Shown piece by piece: positions 43,255 to 51,836 of a stretch of DNA of 64,000 nucleotides. The stretch's first letter is position 1. Each line of letters starts with the position of its first letter. Position numbers and translations under genes: made by a program. Below the pieces are notes generated by a model. The model had not been told where the DNA came from and made no database searches. It saw only the letters and a list, made by a program, of their open reading frames with translations. Origin of the DNA: Sulfobacillus benefaciens (GTDB taxonomy: Bacteria > Bacillota > Sulfobacillia > Sulfobacillales > Sulfobacillaceae); the NCBI GenBank assembly GCA_003023725.1, contig PXYT01000007.1, positions 33,624 through 97,623 on the forward strand, in the 5' to 3' direction.

Positions 43255-44889
43255 ATGCCAAAGTTATTGCGATTTGAAGAAGAAGCCCGCCAATCACTGG
43301 CCCAGGGTGTCCATATCTTGTCCCTAGCCGTGCGCGGCACCTTGGGCCCTAAAGGAAAATTGGCGGTGATGGACCGGTTGATTGGCAAACCGGCGGTATC
43401 GAACGACGGCATTAGTATTGCCAACGAAATCGAAGTCTTGGACCGATTTCAGAATATGGGTATACAATTGGCTCGTGAGGCGGCCTTTCAAACGAATGAA
43501 GTGGCAGGTGACGGCACCACCACCTCCATGATTTTGGCTGATGCTCTGATCCAGCATGCCCAACCAGCTTTGGATGAGGGCATTAACTCGGTGGATCTGA
43601 CCAGACAATTGGAACTCTGGGGGAAAACCGTCCAGGACATCATCTTATCCCAGTGTTTTGCCCTGGATGGCCAAAATGCTCTGGAAGCCGTTGCTCGCAT
43701 TGCCGCCGGAGACGAAACTTTGGGCCAGCTAGTCGCCGAGATCCTGACTCGCTTAGGGGTTGAAAGTCATATTGAACTGGAACCCCATTTTGGACCAGAC
43801 ACTATTCAGTACCATGGCGGTATGCAATTTGACCGCGGATACATCTCTCATCATCTTGTTACCAATCCGAAGAGCATGACTATCGAAATGACCGATGTTG
43901 CCCTTCTTTTCACCGACCAAAAGTTGAGTCATTTCGGGACATTAGATGCTTTGATAGAGCAGGCCGTGGAACAAGGACACGACGTTCTTCTCATCGCGGA
44001 AGATTATGACGAAAAAGCGACGGCTCATATTGTGGCACTGAATGAATCCTCCTTGCGCCATATCGCAGCCATTAGAGCGCCGGAATTTGGGCCCTGGCGC
44101 AAGATGGCGTTGGAGGATTTGGCCATTTTTACCGGCGGGCGGTTCTTAGCCCGGGATTTGAGCTTATCCCCTGACGAAGCCGAGTGGACTGATTTGGGCT
44201 TCGCCGGGCATGTTGTTGTCACCCAAGATCGCATTACTATGACAGATGGGCACGGATCTCCTGATATCATTCAAGGGCGGCAAAATGCTATCCGCGAACA
44301 ACTTGCTTACACGCAACAGCCCTTTGAAAGGGACAAGCTGGAGGAACGGCTGACTCGTCTGGCCGGAAACACTGCGGTTTTGTTGGTCGGAGGGCTTAAC
44401 ACTGTTGAACAAAAAGAACGTTTGCAACGGGCCGAAGATGCCATTAACGCAGCCAAGCATGCCCTCCAAGACGGCGTGGTGTTAGGCGGGGGTATCAGTT
44501 ATGTCCATGCCGCCATGAAGATCAAAGACCTCGCTTTGGCTTCTCGTCCAGACACCAAAGAATGGGCGCGCCAAATTCTTTGCCGTGCCTTAGAGGAGCC
44601 CTTGAGGACCTTGGCGGAAAATTCGGGGCTGTCGCCCGAAACGGTGCTGGCCCACATCGATTTGGGTTCCTATTTAGGGTTGAATGCACTCAATGCGCAA
44701 TTGGAGGATCTCCGTGAGGCACGCATTTTGGATTCGGTGACATCCGTGATTCAGGCCTTGGTCAATGCGTTATCAATCGCCAAAATGGTTCTCACCACCT
44801 CGGTTCTTATCAGTGACACTCTGGATGCGCCCGATCCGACCCAAGGCCCCGCCCGAGGCGGAGGCGGAGAAGCGCTTGGGATGCACTAG
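43255..44889 (+). CDS. mimG: GroEL-like chaperonin dedicated to the monooxygenase (MimG type)
   Basis: About 544 residues, a group I chaperonin homologue: TLGPKGKLAVMD, VSNDGISIANEIE, the ATP site GDGTTT (85-90) and LGGGISYVHA. Many otherwise conserved GroEL residues differ, and the C-terminal GGM repeat tail is replaced by ARGGGGEALGMH. It differs enough from housekeeping GroEL, and has no groES beside it, that a specialised client, the MimA/MimC hydroxylase, is likely by analogy with mycobacterial MimG. ATG 43255 follows AAGGAG at 8 bases. It lies 51 bases after the dehydrogenase gene. Confidence 0.9.
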   Translation: MPKLLRFEEEARQSLAQGVHILSLAVRGTLGPKGKLAVMDRLIGKPAVSNDGISIANEIEVLDRFQNMGIQLAREAAFQTNEVAGDGTTTSMILADALIQHAQPALDEGINSVDLTRQLELWGKTVQDIILSQCFALDGQNALEAVARIAAGDETLGQLVAEILTRLGVESHIELEPHFGPDTIQYHGGMQFDRGYISHHLVTNPKSMTIEMTDVALLFTDQKLSHFGTLDALIEQAVEQGHDVLLIAEDYDEKATAHIVALNESSLRHIAAIRAPEFGPWRKMALEDLAIFTGGRFLARDLSLSPDEAEWTDLGFAGHVVVTQDRITMTDGHGSPDIIQGRQNAIREQLAYTQQPFERDKLEERLTRLAGNTAVLLVGGLNTVEQKERLQRAEDAINAAKHALQDGVVLGGGISYVHAAMKIKDLALASRPDTKEWARQILCRALEEPLRTLAENSGLSPETVLAHIDLGSYLGLNALNAQLEDLREARILDSVTSVIQALVNALSIAKMVLTTSVLISDTLDAPDPTQGPARGGGGEALGMH

Positions 44890-44966
44890 CCAAGAGATGC
44901 CGTCCTTTGGATATGTCAGTTCAGGTGTAGTGCTGGGTTAGGCTTAGGGGCTAAGGAGGAATGAGT

Positions 44967-46943
44967 ATGGGAAGCGAGTTATTAGTCCGGAGTGTTCCTA
45001 AAAATATCCATCACGCCATCAACGAAACTGAACAGACCTGGAAGCAGTTTGTTATTTCCGGGCAATATCCCGTAATCGGACGAAGTTTTGTGGTGGATTC
45101 CTGGAAGCGTTGTCAAGACGTGGGCATTAGCCCACAACGCTCGGCAGCCCAAAGGCTGACCAACGAATCGGCCGTGGAAATGTTATGGGCCAATCACTTT
45201 CTGCACGAAAATCTTGTGCCCTATATTCATGCTCTGACCGATACGATGATGCCTTCGCGGCATTTGGTGGTTTTTACTGATGCCGAGGGGTTGATTTTGA
45301 ATATTGCCGGGGAGTCCAATATCCGTCAAGCGGCCGAAAAAATGAACTTTGTGCCCGGGTCCAGTTGGCGGGAAGACCATGCTGGAACCAATGCCATTGG
45401 CACTTGCCTGTCCTTAGGAACGGCAGTTCAAATCTTTGCGGCAGAGCATTACTGTCAGCCGGTGCATTCTTGGACATGCAGTGCGGCCCCCATCACCGAT
45501 CCCGCCACCCACAAAGTGCTGGGGGTTATCGATCTCACCGGGCTCAGGGAGTACCATCATCCGCATTCGCTGGCGGTCGTGCAGTCCATTGCACGCGCTA
45601 TCGAAGACCGGTTGCGTGATTCATTGGAGTTGGAGCGGTTTATGATCTTTGGAGAATACTTGGAGTTGGCGGCCCGTTACCCTAACACGCTTGTTATTGC
45701 TCTGGACCGCGGGAGTCAAATTATTCGCTGCTCATCGGCTGCCTGGGATCAAGGGTGGATTGACAACCAGAACCAACTGCGCTTTCTGCCTGCGCATTAT
45801 TCACAGATGGAGGATGGAACCACGTGGGAAGTGCAAGGTGCCTATGCCAGGTGGAAATGGGTGTTGCATCGCTGTTACCGGCAGCGTCAGCCTATCGGAA
45901 CTCTTATCCAAGCCGTCCCTGCGGGAGCTTCCCGGGTGGGGAAACCCTCAACCCTGGCCCTCAAAAATCATCATAAGGAGGATACGCCCATGCCCCTGGC
46001 CTCCTTTGGCAGCTTAATTGGGGAGGCACCCCAATTTCTGCAAGCCGTGGAGCAAGGGCGGGCCGCGGCTCGTTATGACTCACCCGTTTTATTGCTGGGG
46101 GAAACCGGGACAGGCAAAGAACTTATGGCGCAGGCCATTCATTGTGCCTCTCACCGGGCCGCAGGCCCGTATATTGCCGTCAACTGCGGAGCCATTCCGC
46201 ATGAACTTATTGGCAGTGAGTTGTTCGGGTTCGAGGGCGGCTCGTTTACGGGAGCGGCCAAAGAGGGACGTCCTGGCAAATTTGAGCTGGCTCACAAAGG
46301 AACCATATTCCTGGATGAAATTGGGGAATTGCCATTGTCCTTGCAACCGTATCTGCTTCGGGTCTTGGATACGGGCGAGGTCACCCGCATTGGGGCACAA
46401 TCGTCTATGCATCTTCAAGTGAGAGTCATTGCGGCTACCAATCAAAATCTGGAAGAGATGGTTGAAGACGGCGCCTTCCGCCGTGATTTGTTTTATCGCT
46501 TAAACGTATTGCCCATTTTTCTTCCCCCGGTCAGAGAGCGTCCGGGGGACGCTGTGAAAATCCTGGAGTATTTTTTAAGCCGCATTGCGCAAAAAACGGG
46601 AAGGCTCTCCCCGGCCATTTCTCCTGGGGTCGCTGTGGTCTTCAATAATTACCCTTGGAAAGGAAACGTGCGCGAGATCCGCAATGTGGCCGAGCGCATT
46701 ATGGCTCAATCACACCAATCTCCCGTTATTACCACCCAGGATCTCCCCGAGAGTTTTCACGAAGCCGTCTCGCAAATACGCCAAAATGGTCCGTCAGAAC
46801 CGGGGTTGCGCCAACAAGAAATGGACTGGATTTTACATGTCGTAGCGGAATGTGACAACAATATTTCTCGGGCGGCGCAACGTCTCGGCATTCACCGAAG
46901 CACACTATACCGCAAATTAAGTAAATTCAAGGAGACCCGGTAG
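44967..46943 (+). CDS. mimR: Sigma-54-dependent transcriptional activator (AcoR/MimR type)
   Basis: About 658 residues. The N-terminal sensor region (about 70-225, GAF-like, with REDHAGTNAIGTCLSLG typical of AcoR-type activators) is followed by a linker and an AAA+ domain: Walker A GETGTGKE (378-385), the sigma-54-contacting loop GSFTGA (425-430; GAFTGA in most relatives), Walker B GTIFLDEI (445-452). The Fis-type helix-turn-helix (NNISRAAQRLGIHRSTLYRKL) closes the protein. It has no receiver domain, so it should sense a ligand directly. ATG 44967 lies 7 bases after AAGGAGG. Being last in the operon that it would activate, it is predicted to be auto-amplified. Confidence 0.93.
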   Translation: MGSELLVRSVPKNIHHAINETEQTWKQFVISGQYPVIGRSFVVDSWKRCQDVGISPQRSAAQRLTNESAVEMLWANHFLHENLVPYIHALTDTMMPSRHLVVFTDAEGLILNIAGESNIRQAAEKMNFVPGSSWREDHAGTNAIGTCLSLGTAVQIFAAEHYCQPVHSWTCSAAPITDPATHKVLGVIDLTGLREYHHPHSLAVVQSIARAIEDRLRDSLELERFMIFGEYLELAARYPNTLVIALDRGSQIIRCSSAAWDQGWIDNQNQLRFLPAHYSQMEDGTTWEVQGAYARWKWVLHRCYRQRQPIGTLIQAVPAGASRVGKPSTLALKNHHKEDTPMPLASFGSLIGEAPQFLQAVEQGRAAARYDSPVLLLGETGTGKELMAQAIHCASHRAAGPYIAVNCGAIPHELIGSELFGFEGGSFTGAAKEGRPGKFELAHKGTIFLDEIGELPLSLQPYLLRVLDTGEVTRIGAQSSMHLQVRVIAATNQNLEEMVEDGAFRRDLFYRLNVLPIFLPPVRERPGDAVKILEYFLSRIAQKTGRLSPAISPGVAVVFNNYPWKGNVREIRNVAERIMAQSHQSPVITTQDLPESFHEAVSQIRQNGPSEPGLRQQEMDWILHVVAECDNNISRAAQRLGIHRSTLYRKLSKFKETR

Positions 46944-47053
46944 AAGGACGCACGGCACATGGGATGCCAATGAAAAACAGCCGGGTCTTCGAATTCTCAA
47001 GAACGGGCCAAAAGATGGGCCATTGTATTCCTCAATTGACGAGGTGAGTGAAA

Positions 47054-48397
47054 GTGCCCTCTAACCGTGACATCCATAGAGACTTCAAGGCAGTGGACCC
47101 GCTCCCTTTGCCAGGGGATTTGCATCAACGTCTACAAGATTGTTTCGAGGTTCATCAGGCACGGCAAAAACGCCGTCAGATGCGGCTTTTATGGCTGTTG
47201 GTAGGGCCAGGCCTTTTAGCCATGCTCGGCGAAAATGATGCCCCCAGCATGTTGTCTTATGCGGGAACCGGCTCGCAATTTGGGATCAATTTTTTTCTCC
47301 CTTTCATTCTCTTGACATTTGTTCTCGCCGTGATTACCCAAGAAATGACGGTACGCCTAGGCGCTTTGACTCAAAGCGGTCTGGCCGAATGGATCTATCG
47401 CCGCTTTGGCCGTAAGTGGGGTCATTTGGCGATGGGTGATCTGTTGCTGACTAATTTTCTCACCCTCATTACGGAATTTGTCGGCATCGTGGCGGGCGCC
47501 CGCTATTTTCATATCCCGTCAGCACTGGCTGTTGGCGGAGGGATGGCTTTGGTGATGGCGGCTCCTCTTTCTCACCGGTATTTTGCATGGGAACGCAGAG
47601 TTCTTCTTATTGCGACTTTTAATCTGGTGTTTGTGCCTATCGCCTTAATGAGTCATCCCTCGTGGCCGGTGTTAACCCACGCGTTTATCTCTGTCTCTCC
47701 ACAGGGAGGATGGAGTAAACACATGATTTTACTGGCGCTCTCGGACATTGGAGCCACGATCACGCCCTGGATGCTGTATTTTCAGCAAGCCAGTATTCGG
47801 GATAAAGGGCTCATGGAACCGGACATTCGTCACGGGCGTTGGGATACCGTGTTGGGAGCTGGCTTGGCCTCTTTGGCTGCGGTGGCATGTCTTGTAGCCA
47901 CCAGTGTATTGTTTTCCCATCACATGAACACCCGCCAATTTAATGGGGCTCAATTTGCTGAAGCACTGACCCCTTATATTGGCCGGATTGGAGGAAGTCT
48001 GTTTGCTTTGGGCATTTTAGAGGCAGGACTTGTGGCCGCTACTACGATTTCGACATCGTCCGCTTATGTTTGGGGGGAGAGTTTTCGTCAAGCCGCCAGC
48101 CTCAATCGCCGGTGGTCTGAAGCCCTGGGCTTTTATGCGATTTTGGCTGGTATGACTTTGGCAGCCGGGCTGGTGGTGCTCATCCCTGGCTTTCCTCTTG
48201 AAATGATCGTTATCTTCGTCAACATCATTGCAGTCTTGACCATGCCTCCCATTTTTTTATTTTTGCTGATCCTGGTGAATGATCGCGAGATCATGGGATC
48301 CTACCGCAATACTTGGTGGCTCAATGTGCTGGGAATTACGGTGGGCGGGTTTATTTCTCTTGCCGGCGTCATTTATGCCGTGGCCACAATGTTATGA
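47054..48397 (+). CDS. Nramp-like metal-ion transporter, divergent
   Basis: About 447 residues with 11 predicted membrane helices. Helix 1 reads LLVGPGLLAMLGENDAPSMLSY, where classical Nramp Mn/Fe transporters have DPGN; helix 6 reads ATITPWMLYFQQASIRDKG, lacking the MPH motif. These are marks of divergent Nramp-related proteins whose metal may be Mg, Mn, Fe or other. GTG 47054 is selected with GAGGTGA upstream; GTG 47048 is too close to that site. It follows the activator gene by 110 bases and could supply metal for the diiron enzyme, but this link is only positional. Confidence 0.82.
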   Translation: MPSNRDIHRDFKAVDPLPLPGDLHQRLQDCFEVHQARQKRRQMRLLWLLVGPGLLAMLGENDAPSMLSYAGTGSQFGINFFLPFILLTFVLAVITQEMTVRLGALTQSGLAEWIYRRFGRKWGHLAMGDLLLTNFLTLITEFVGIVAGARYFHIPSALAVGGGMALVMAAPLSHRYFAWERRVLLIATFNLVFVPIALMSHPSWPVLTHAFISVSPQGGWSKHMILLALSDIGATITPWMLYFQQASIRDKGLMEPDIRHGRWDTVLGAGLASLAAVACLVATSVLFSHHMNTRQFNGAQFAEALTPYIGRIGGSLFALGILEAGLVAATTISTSSAYVWGESFRQAASLNRRWSEALGFYAILAGMTLAAGLVVLIPGFPLEMIVIFVNIIAVLTMPPIFLFLLILVNDREIMGSYRNTWWLNVLGITVGGFISLAGVIYAVATML

Positions 48398-48450
48398 CGG
48401 AAGGAACACAGAACGGAAGAAAGGATGGGAAAGAAGAAAGGACGGATCGC

Positions 48451-48660
48451 ATGCCTTCATACCATGATTCACAGCTAAATTCCCAGAAACCCGAGATTAC
48501 CAAACTTCTCGAGCAACATCAAGAGTCGCGCCGCCGGATTGAATCCTTAGGCCTTGTACGGCTAACCCCGGGGTTGAAGTGGCTTATGTGGGGCCTGCGT
48601 TTCTATGTTGTGGGCATGGTGATCTTAGTCGTCATCAACGTGATGGCAACCCTGCACTAA
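48451..48660 (+). CDS. Small single-span membrane protein linked to Nramp-like gene
   Basis: About 69 residues: a charged N-terminal half (QKPEITKLLEQHQESRRRIESLGLVRLTPG) and one C-terminal membrane helix (LRFYVVGMVILVVINVMATL). It begins 53 bases after the transporter with AAAGGA before the ATG. I do not recognise the family; a small accessory subunit of the transporter is possible. Confidence 0.6.
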   Translation: MPSYHDSQLNSQKPEITKLLEQHQESRRRIESLGLVRLTPGLKWLMWGLRFYVVGMVILVVINVMATLH

Positions 48661-49225
48661 AAACGACCGGGAAAGCCTGAGTAGAGGCCTGTAGAGAGAC
48701 CTTAGCGGAGTGGAGAGTAAAATAAAAGGTAGCGTGGGGAGGAGGTGGGCAAGCCCATGGCCGCTTGCCATCTACATCCAGGAAAAAGGGTCAGACTCTG
48801 TGTGTGTCCGTGGATTTCAGCCCTGGGCATATGAGGGACACCATATTCTAAAGGGGTTGAGGTTTTCATTGGCCCTGTTGGGTGGACACGTGGCAATAGG
48901 CCACAGACACGTGAGCGCCCATAAAGATTGCTCGCAGATTTGACTTGGCGCACTTTGGGAGTCTCGGCGCATTGATGGGAAGAGCAAGGCCTTGAGCGGT
49001 TGAGAATGTGTGGGTGCGAGCAGTGCTAAACCTTGGTGAAAATTTGGAGCACAAAGAAGAATTGAAACCTTCGATATAACGATTTTGCCCTCCGCTTCTT
49101 TCTGTCATTTGGGCATTTTCTCAAATATTCATGCTTGCGAAAGTGCATTGCGTAAGGGATCCATTACGCAGTACCGGTACTAATCCTCACATAGACGTAG
49201 GTTCCACAAAAAAGCAGTGAACGAC

Positions 49226-49254
49226 TTGCGGTTTACGCTGGGGTTTGCTATATT
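49226..49254 (+). promoter_or_regulatory. Promoter of GntR-ABC sugar operon
   Basis: TTGCGG (49226-49231), 17-base spacer, TATATT (49249-49254). Start expected near 49261, just before the palindromic operator. Confidence 0.5.
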
Positions 49255-49273
49255 TTGGTTGTATCCAAAGTCG

Positions 49274-49285
49274 TAAGACGTCTTA
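49274..49285. promoter_or_regulatory. Palindromic operator TAAGACGTCTTA
   Basis: Perfect 12-bp palindrome 25 bases before the GntR start codon and just downstream of the predicted transcription start, well placed for repression by the encoded GntR/HutC protein. Confidence 0.55.
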
Positions 49286-49309
49286 GGAGTGGTGGGGGGA
49301 GGACCCGTC

Positions 49310-50050
49310 ATGACAGAGCGGTTTATTCCGCGTCAACGTCTTGCACGTGATGGGATAGAAGAAATTTTAATGACTACAACGCCTGGTCAACGCTTGCCGT
49401 CCGAGGACAAATTGGCCAAGCTTCTAGGTATGAGTCGTCCTACTATTCGTTCTGCGCTTAGTGCTCTTGAACAAGAGGGCTTGGTTGTTCGAAAACACGG
49501 TGTCGGAACTTTTGCTGCTAGACCGCTACGAACCATGAATGCCCCATTGCATATCTTGAATAGTGTGGCGGATATTGTGACCGACAATGGATTTGAGCCG
49601 TCGGTGACAAATATTCACATCGCATCTGTCAGTCTTCCGCACCATGTGACGGATGCGCTTGATTTGCCGGACGAAACGGACGGTTACCGCGTCACGCGAA
49701 CCGTTCTGGCTAGTGGTGATCCGGCTGTATTTCTCATTGATTACCTGCCTGCCCAAGTAGGGACGATGCGTGTTGATTTAACAGTCTTTTCTGACAAAAT
49801 GATGGCTGCATTAGCTCGTTTGGGCATCATAATTTCGTCGGCTGCTACTCAAATTTCGATCAAACGCGCTAGTGAAGAAGCCGCGAATGCCTTAGGAATT
49901 CCGTCCGATGAGGCTGTTCTTTATCTCCAACAAGTAGCCTACACGACAGAACACATTCCCGTCATCTACAGTATTGGCTATCACCGGGAAGGCTATATTT
50001 CATATAGCATTATCCGGCACACGGAATTCAAGGAGAGACCAGAATCATGA
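49310..50050 (+). CDS. GntR/HutC-family regulator of sugar import
   Basis: About 246 residues. The winged helix has PGQRLPSEDKLAKLLGMSRPTIRSALSALEQEGLVVRKHGVGTF; the rest is a UTRA ligand domain (FEPSVTNIHIASVSLP, GYRVTRTVLASGDPAVFLIDYLP, ISYSIIRH at the end). It likely releases DNA on binding a sugar or sugar phosphate. ATG 49310 follows GGGGGAGG at 7 bases. The stop overlaps the next gene by four bases (ATGA), so it is co-transcribed with the transporter. Confidence 0.9.
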   Translation: MTERFIPRQRLARDGIEEILMTTTPGQRLPSEDKLAKLLGMSRPTIRSALSALEQEGLVVRKHGVGTFAARPLRTMNAPLHILNSVADIVTDNGFEPSVTNIHIASVSLPHHVTDALDLPDETDGYRVTRTVLASGDPAVFLIDYLPAQVGTMRVDLTVFSDKMMAALARLGIIISSAATQISIKRASEEAANALGIPSDEAVLYLQQVAYTTEHIPVIYSIGYHREGYISYSIIRHTEFKERPES

Positions 50051-50931
50051 CAAGGCAAGACCAATCCATATCGTCTTATGGATTCTGGTATCTGGTTCCG
50101 TCATTAATGGTATTGATCGTTTTCTGGATTGTTCCGCTGTTTTTTGTGGGAGGGTATAGTTTTTTTCATTTTATGTATGGGATGCATCCCCGGTTTGTTG
50201 GATTCAATCAATATCACCAATTGTTAGAGACTCAGTCTTTTTGGCAAGCCCTACGAGTCACATTGTTTTTTACCTTGGGAGTTGTTGTGGTAGGGGGTGC
50301 CATTTCCTTGTTGTTTGCCGTTTTGTTATACCGAGGTATGCGTGCGAGCGGCTTATTTAGAGCTTTGTTCTTCTTGCCCTATGTGATGCCGGTTGTGGCC
50401 ACCTCGACAGTTTGGTTGTGGATGTACCAACCTCGTGTCGGGCTCATTGACCATGTTTTGGGGGTTTTGGGTCTGGGAAGCGGGATTGGATGGGTAAACG
50501 ATCCAACCTTAGCTTTAGTGAGTCTGATAATCTACACGATTTGGTTCAGTTTTGGCTTCACGATGTTACTGTTTTTGGCGGGGCTGACAAATATTCCTCG
50601 AGACTTGCTTGAAGCCGCTTCGGTTGATGGGGCTTCGTCATGGCGCCAGTTTTGGCACATTATCTGGCCGCTTCTGTCACCGACTACATTGTTCGTGATT
50701 GTGATTAATACGATTAATGCATTTCAGACTTTTACCCAAATCTTTGCGTTGACGCGGGGAGGACCCTTAAACGGGACGACGACCTTGACGTATCTGATTT
50801 ATGAAACCGCTTTTAATTATTTTCACTTTGGAGAAGCTTCAGCTCAAGCCGTAATATTTTTTGTGATGATATTAGGTTTGACCGGTTTGCAGTTTTGGGT
50901 TTCGCGCCGGTCTATTTACTATGGAGGATGA
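50047..50931 (+). CDS. Sugar ABC transporter permease (MalF/UgpA type)
   Basis: 294 residues, six membrane helices, with the ATPase-contact EAA loop EAASVDGASSWRQFWHIIWPLL and the RGGPLNGTTTLTYLIYETAF segment typical of carbohydrate-uptake type 1 permeases. It pairs with the following permease and the lipoprotein binding protein. Starts inside the stop of the regulator gene. Confidence 0.92.
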   Translation: MTRQDQSISSYGFWYLVPSLMVLIVFWIVPLFFVGGYSFFHFMYGMHPRFVGFNQYHQLLETQSFWQALRVTLFFTLGVVVVGGAISLLFAVLLYRGMRASGLFRALFFLPYVMPVVATSTVWLWMYQPRVGLIDHVLGVLGLGSGIGWVNDPTLALVSLIIYTIWFSFGFTMLLFLAGLTNIPRDLLEAASVDGASSWRQFWHIIWPLLSPTTLFVIVINTINAFQTFTQIFALTRGGPLNGTTTLTYLIYETAFNYFHFGEASAQAVIFFVMILGLTGLQFWVSRRSIYYGG

Positions 50932-50936
50932 CAACG

Positions 50937-51761
50937 ATGCACCAGCGTACCATGACTCGGATATTCACATATGTTTTTCTGGCTCTGTCCGCTGTGCTTG
51001 TGGTGTTTCCAATTTGGTGGATTTTTGCTACCTCTTTAGAGACGTCAACTCGCGCCTATAGTTTTCCTGGTGCTCTTTTGCCACAAGGAGTTGTTCACAA
51101 CTATGTAGCAGCTTGGAGTCTGGCGCCATGGCTGCGTTTTCTGGTTAATTCGCTGGGTATGGGCCTGGTGACAACGCTGCTAGCGCTTTTAACATCGACC
51201 TTAGCTGCCTATAGCATTGTCTTTTTGCCTAACCGCATAACCAAATATCTTTTGGCGCTCATTTTGTCGACAATGATGATCCCGTTTTATTCGATTATTG
51301 TACCGGACTACTTACTGATACGTGATTTAAATTGGTTAAATACCTACACGGCTCAAATTGTCCCCTTTGCCGCAAACGGATTTGCCGTTTTCATGCTGAT
51401 GCAGTTCATGCGGTCCTTGCCTAAAGAATTATGGGATGCGGGGCGGATTGACGGTGTTACTCCGTGGAGATATTTGTGGAAAATCGTTGTGCCTAATCTG
51501 ATGCCGGCTTTAGCCACGGTGAGTATTTACCTGTTTTTGCTGAGCTGGAATGCCTTCTTATGGCCGCTCATTGTGACGAATGGTCCGCAAGTCCAACCTA
51601 TTCAAGTTGGCCTGGCTAATTTTCTTTCCACAGCCAACGGAACAGATTGGACAGTGTTGTCTGCTGCAGCTGCCATTACCACAGTGCCCGTATTGATCTT
51701 TTACGTGATAGCCCAACACAAAATTGTTGAATCGGTTAGCCGTACAGGCATTAAAGGCTGA
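50937..51761 (+). CDS. Sugar ABC transporter permease (MalG/UgpE type)
   Basis: About 274 residues, six membrane helices, EAA-like loop ELWDAGRIDGVTPWRYLWKIVVPNLMPAL and the LFLLSWNAFLWPLIV segment typical of the second permease. ATG 50937 is placed 10 bases after GGAGG; an ATG at 50928 is too close. Five bases after the previous stop. Neither permease reveals the sugar. Confidence 0.92.
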   Translation: MHQRTMTRIFTYVFLALSAVLVVFPIWWIFATSLETSTRAYSFPGALLPQGVVHNYVAAWSLAPWLRFLVNSLGMGLVTTLLALLTSTLAAYSIVFLPNRITKYLLALILSTMMIPFYSIIVPDYLLIRDLNWLNTYTAQIVPFAANGFAVFMLMQFMRSLPKELWDAGRIDGVTPWRYLWKIVVPNLMPALATVSIYLFLLSWNAFLWPLIVTNGPQVQPIQVGLANFLSTANGTDWTVLSAAAAITTVPVLIFYVIAQHKIVESVSRTGIKG

Positions 51762-51836
51762 GAGATTTCTGAGTTTTCGGATGATACTGATTTGTCGTTG
51801 AGACCATTACCTTACGATATAAGGAGGAGTTTTTCC

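Larger units (their letters stand above)
48661..49309. other. Intergenic region upstream of sugar ABC operon
   Basis: About 650 bases. The first 550 hold no supported gene; the end carries the promoter (49226-49254) and palindrome (49274-49285) of the GntR/ABC operon. Confidence 0.4.

Noticed and set aside
34049..48660. The cluster as a methane or toluene monooxygenase
   Set aside because: Gene order alpha-reductase-beta-coupling, absence of a gamma subunit or Rieske protein and the alpha C-terminal Cys cluster fit the propane/MimABCD group.
48702..49108. Short frames on both strands before the GntR/ABC operon
   Set aside because: They overlap one another, differ in phase and have no start signals.
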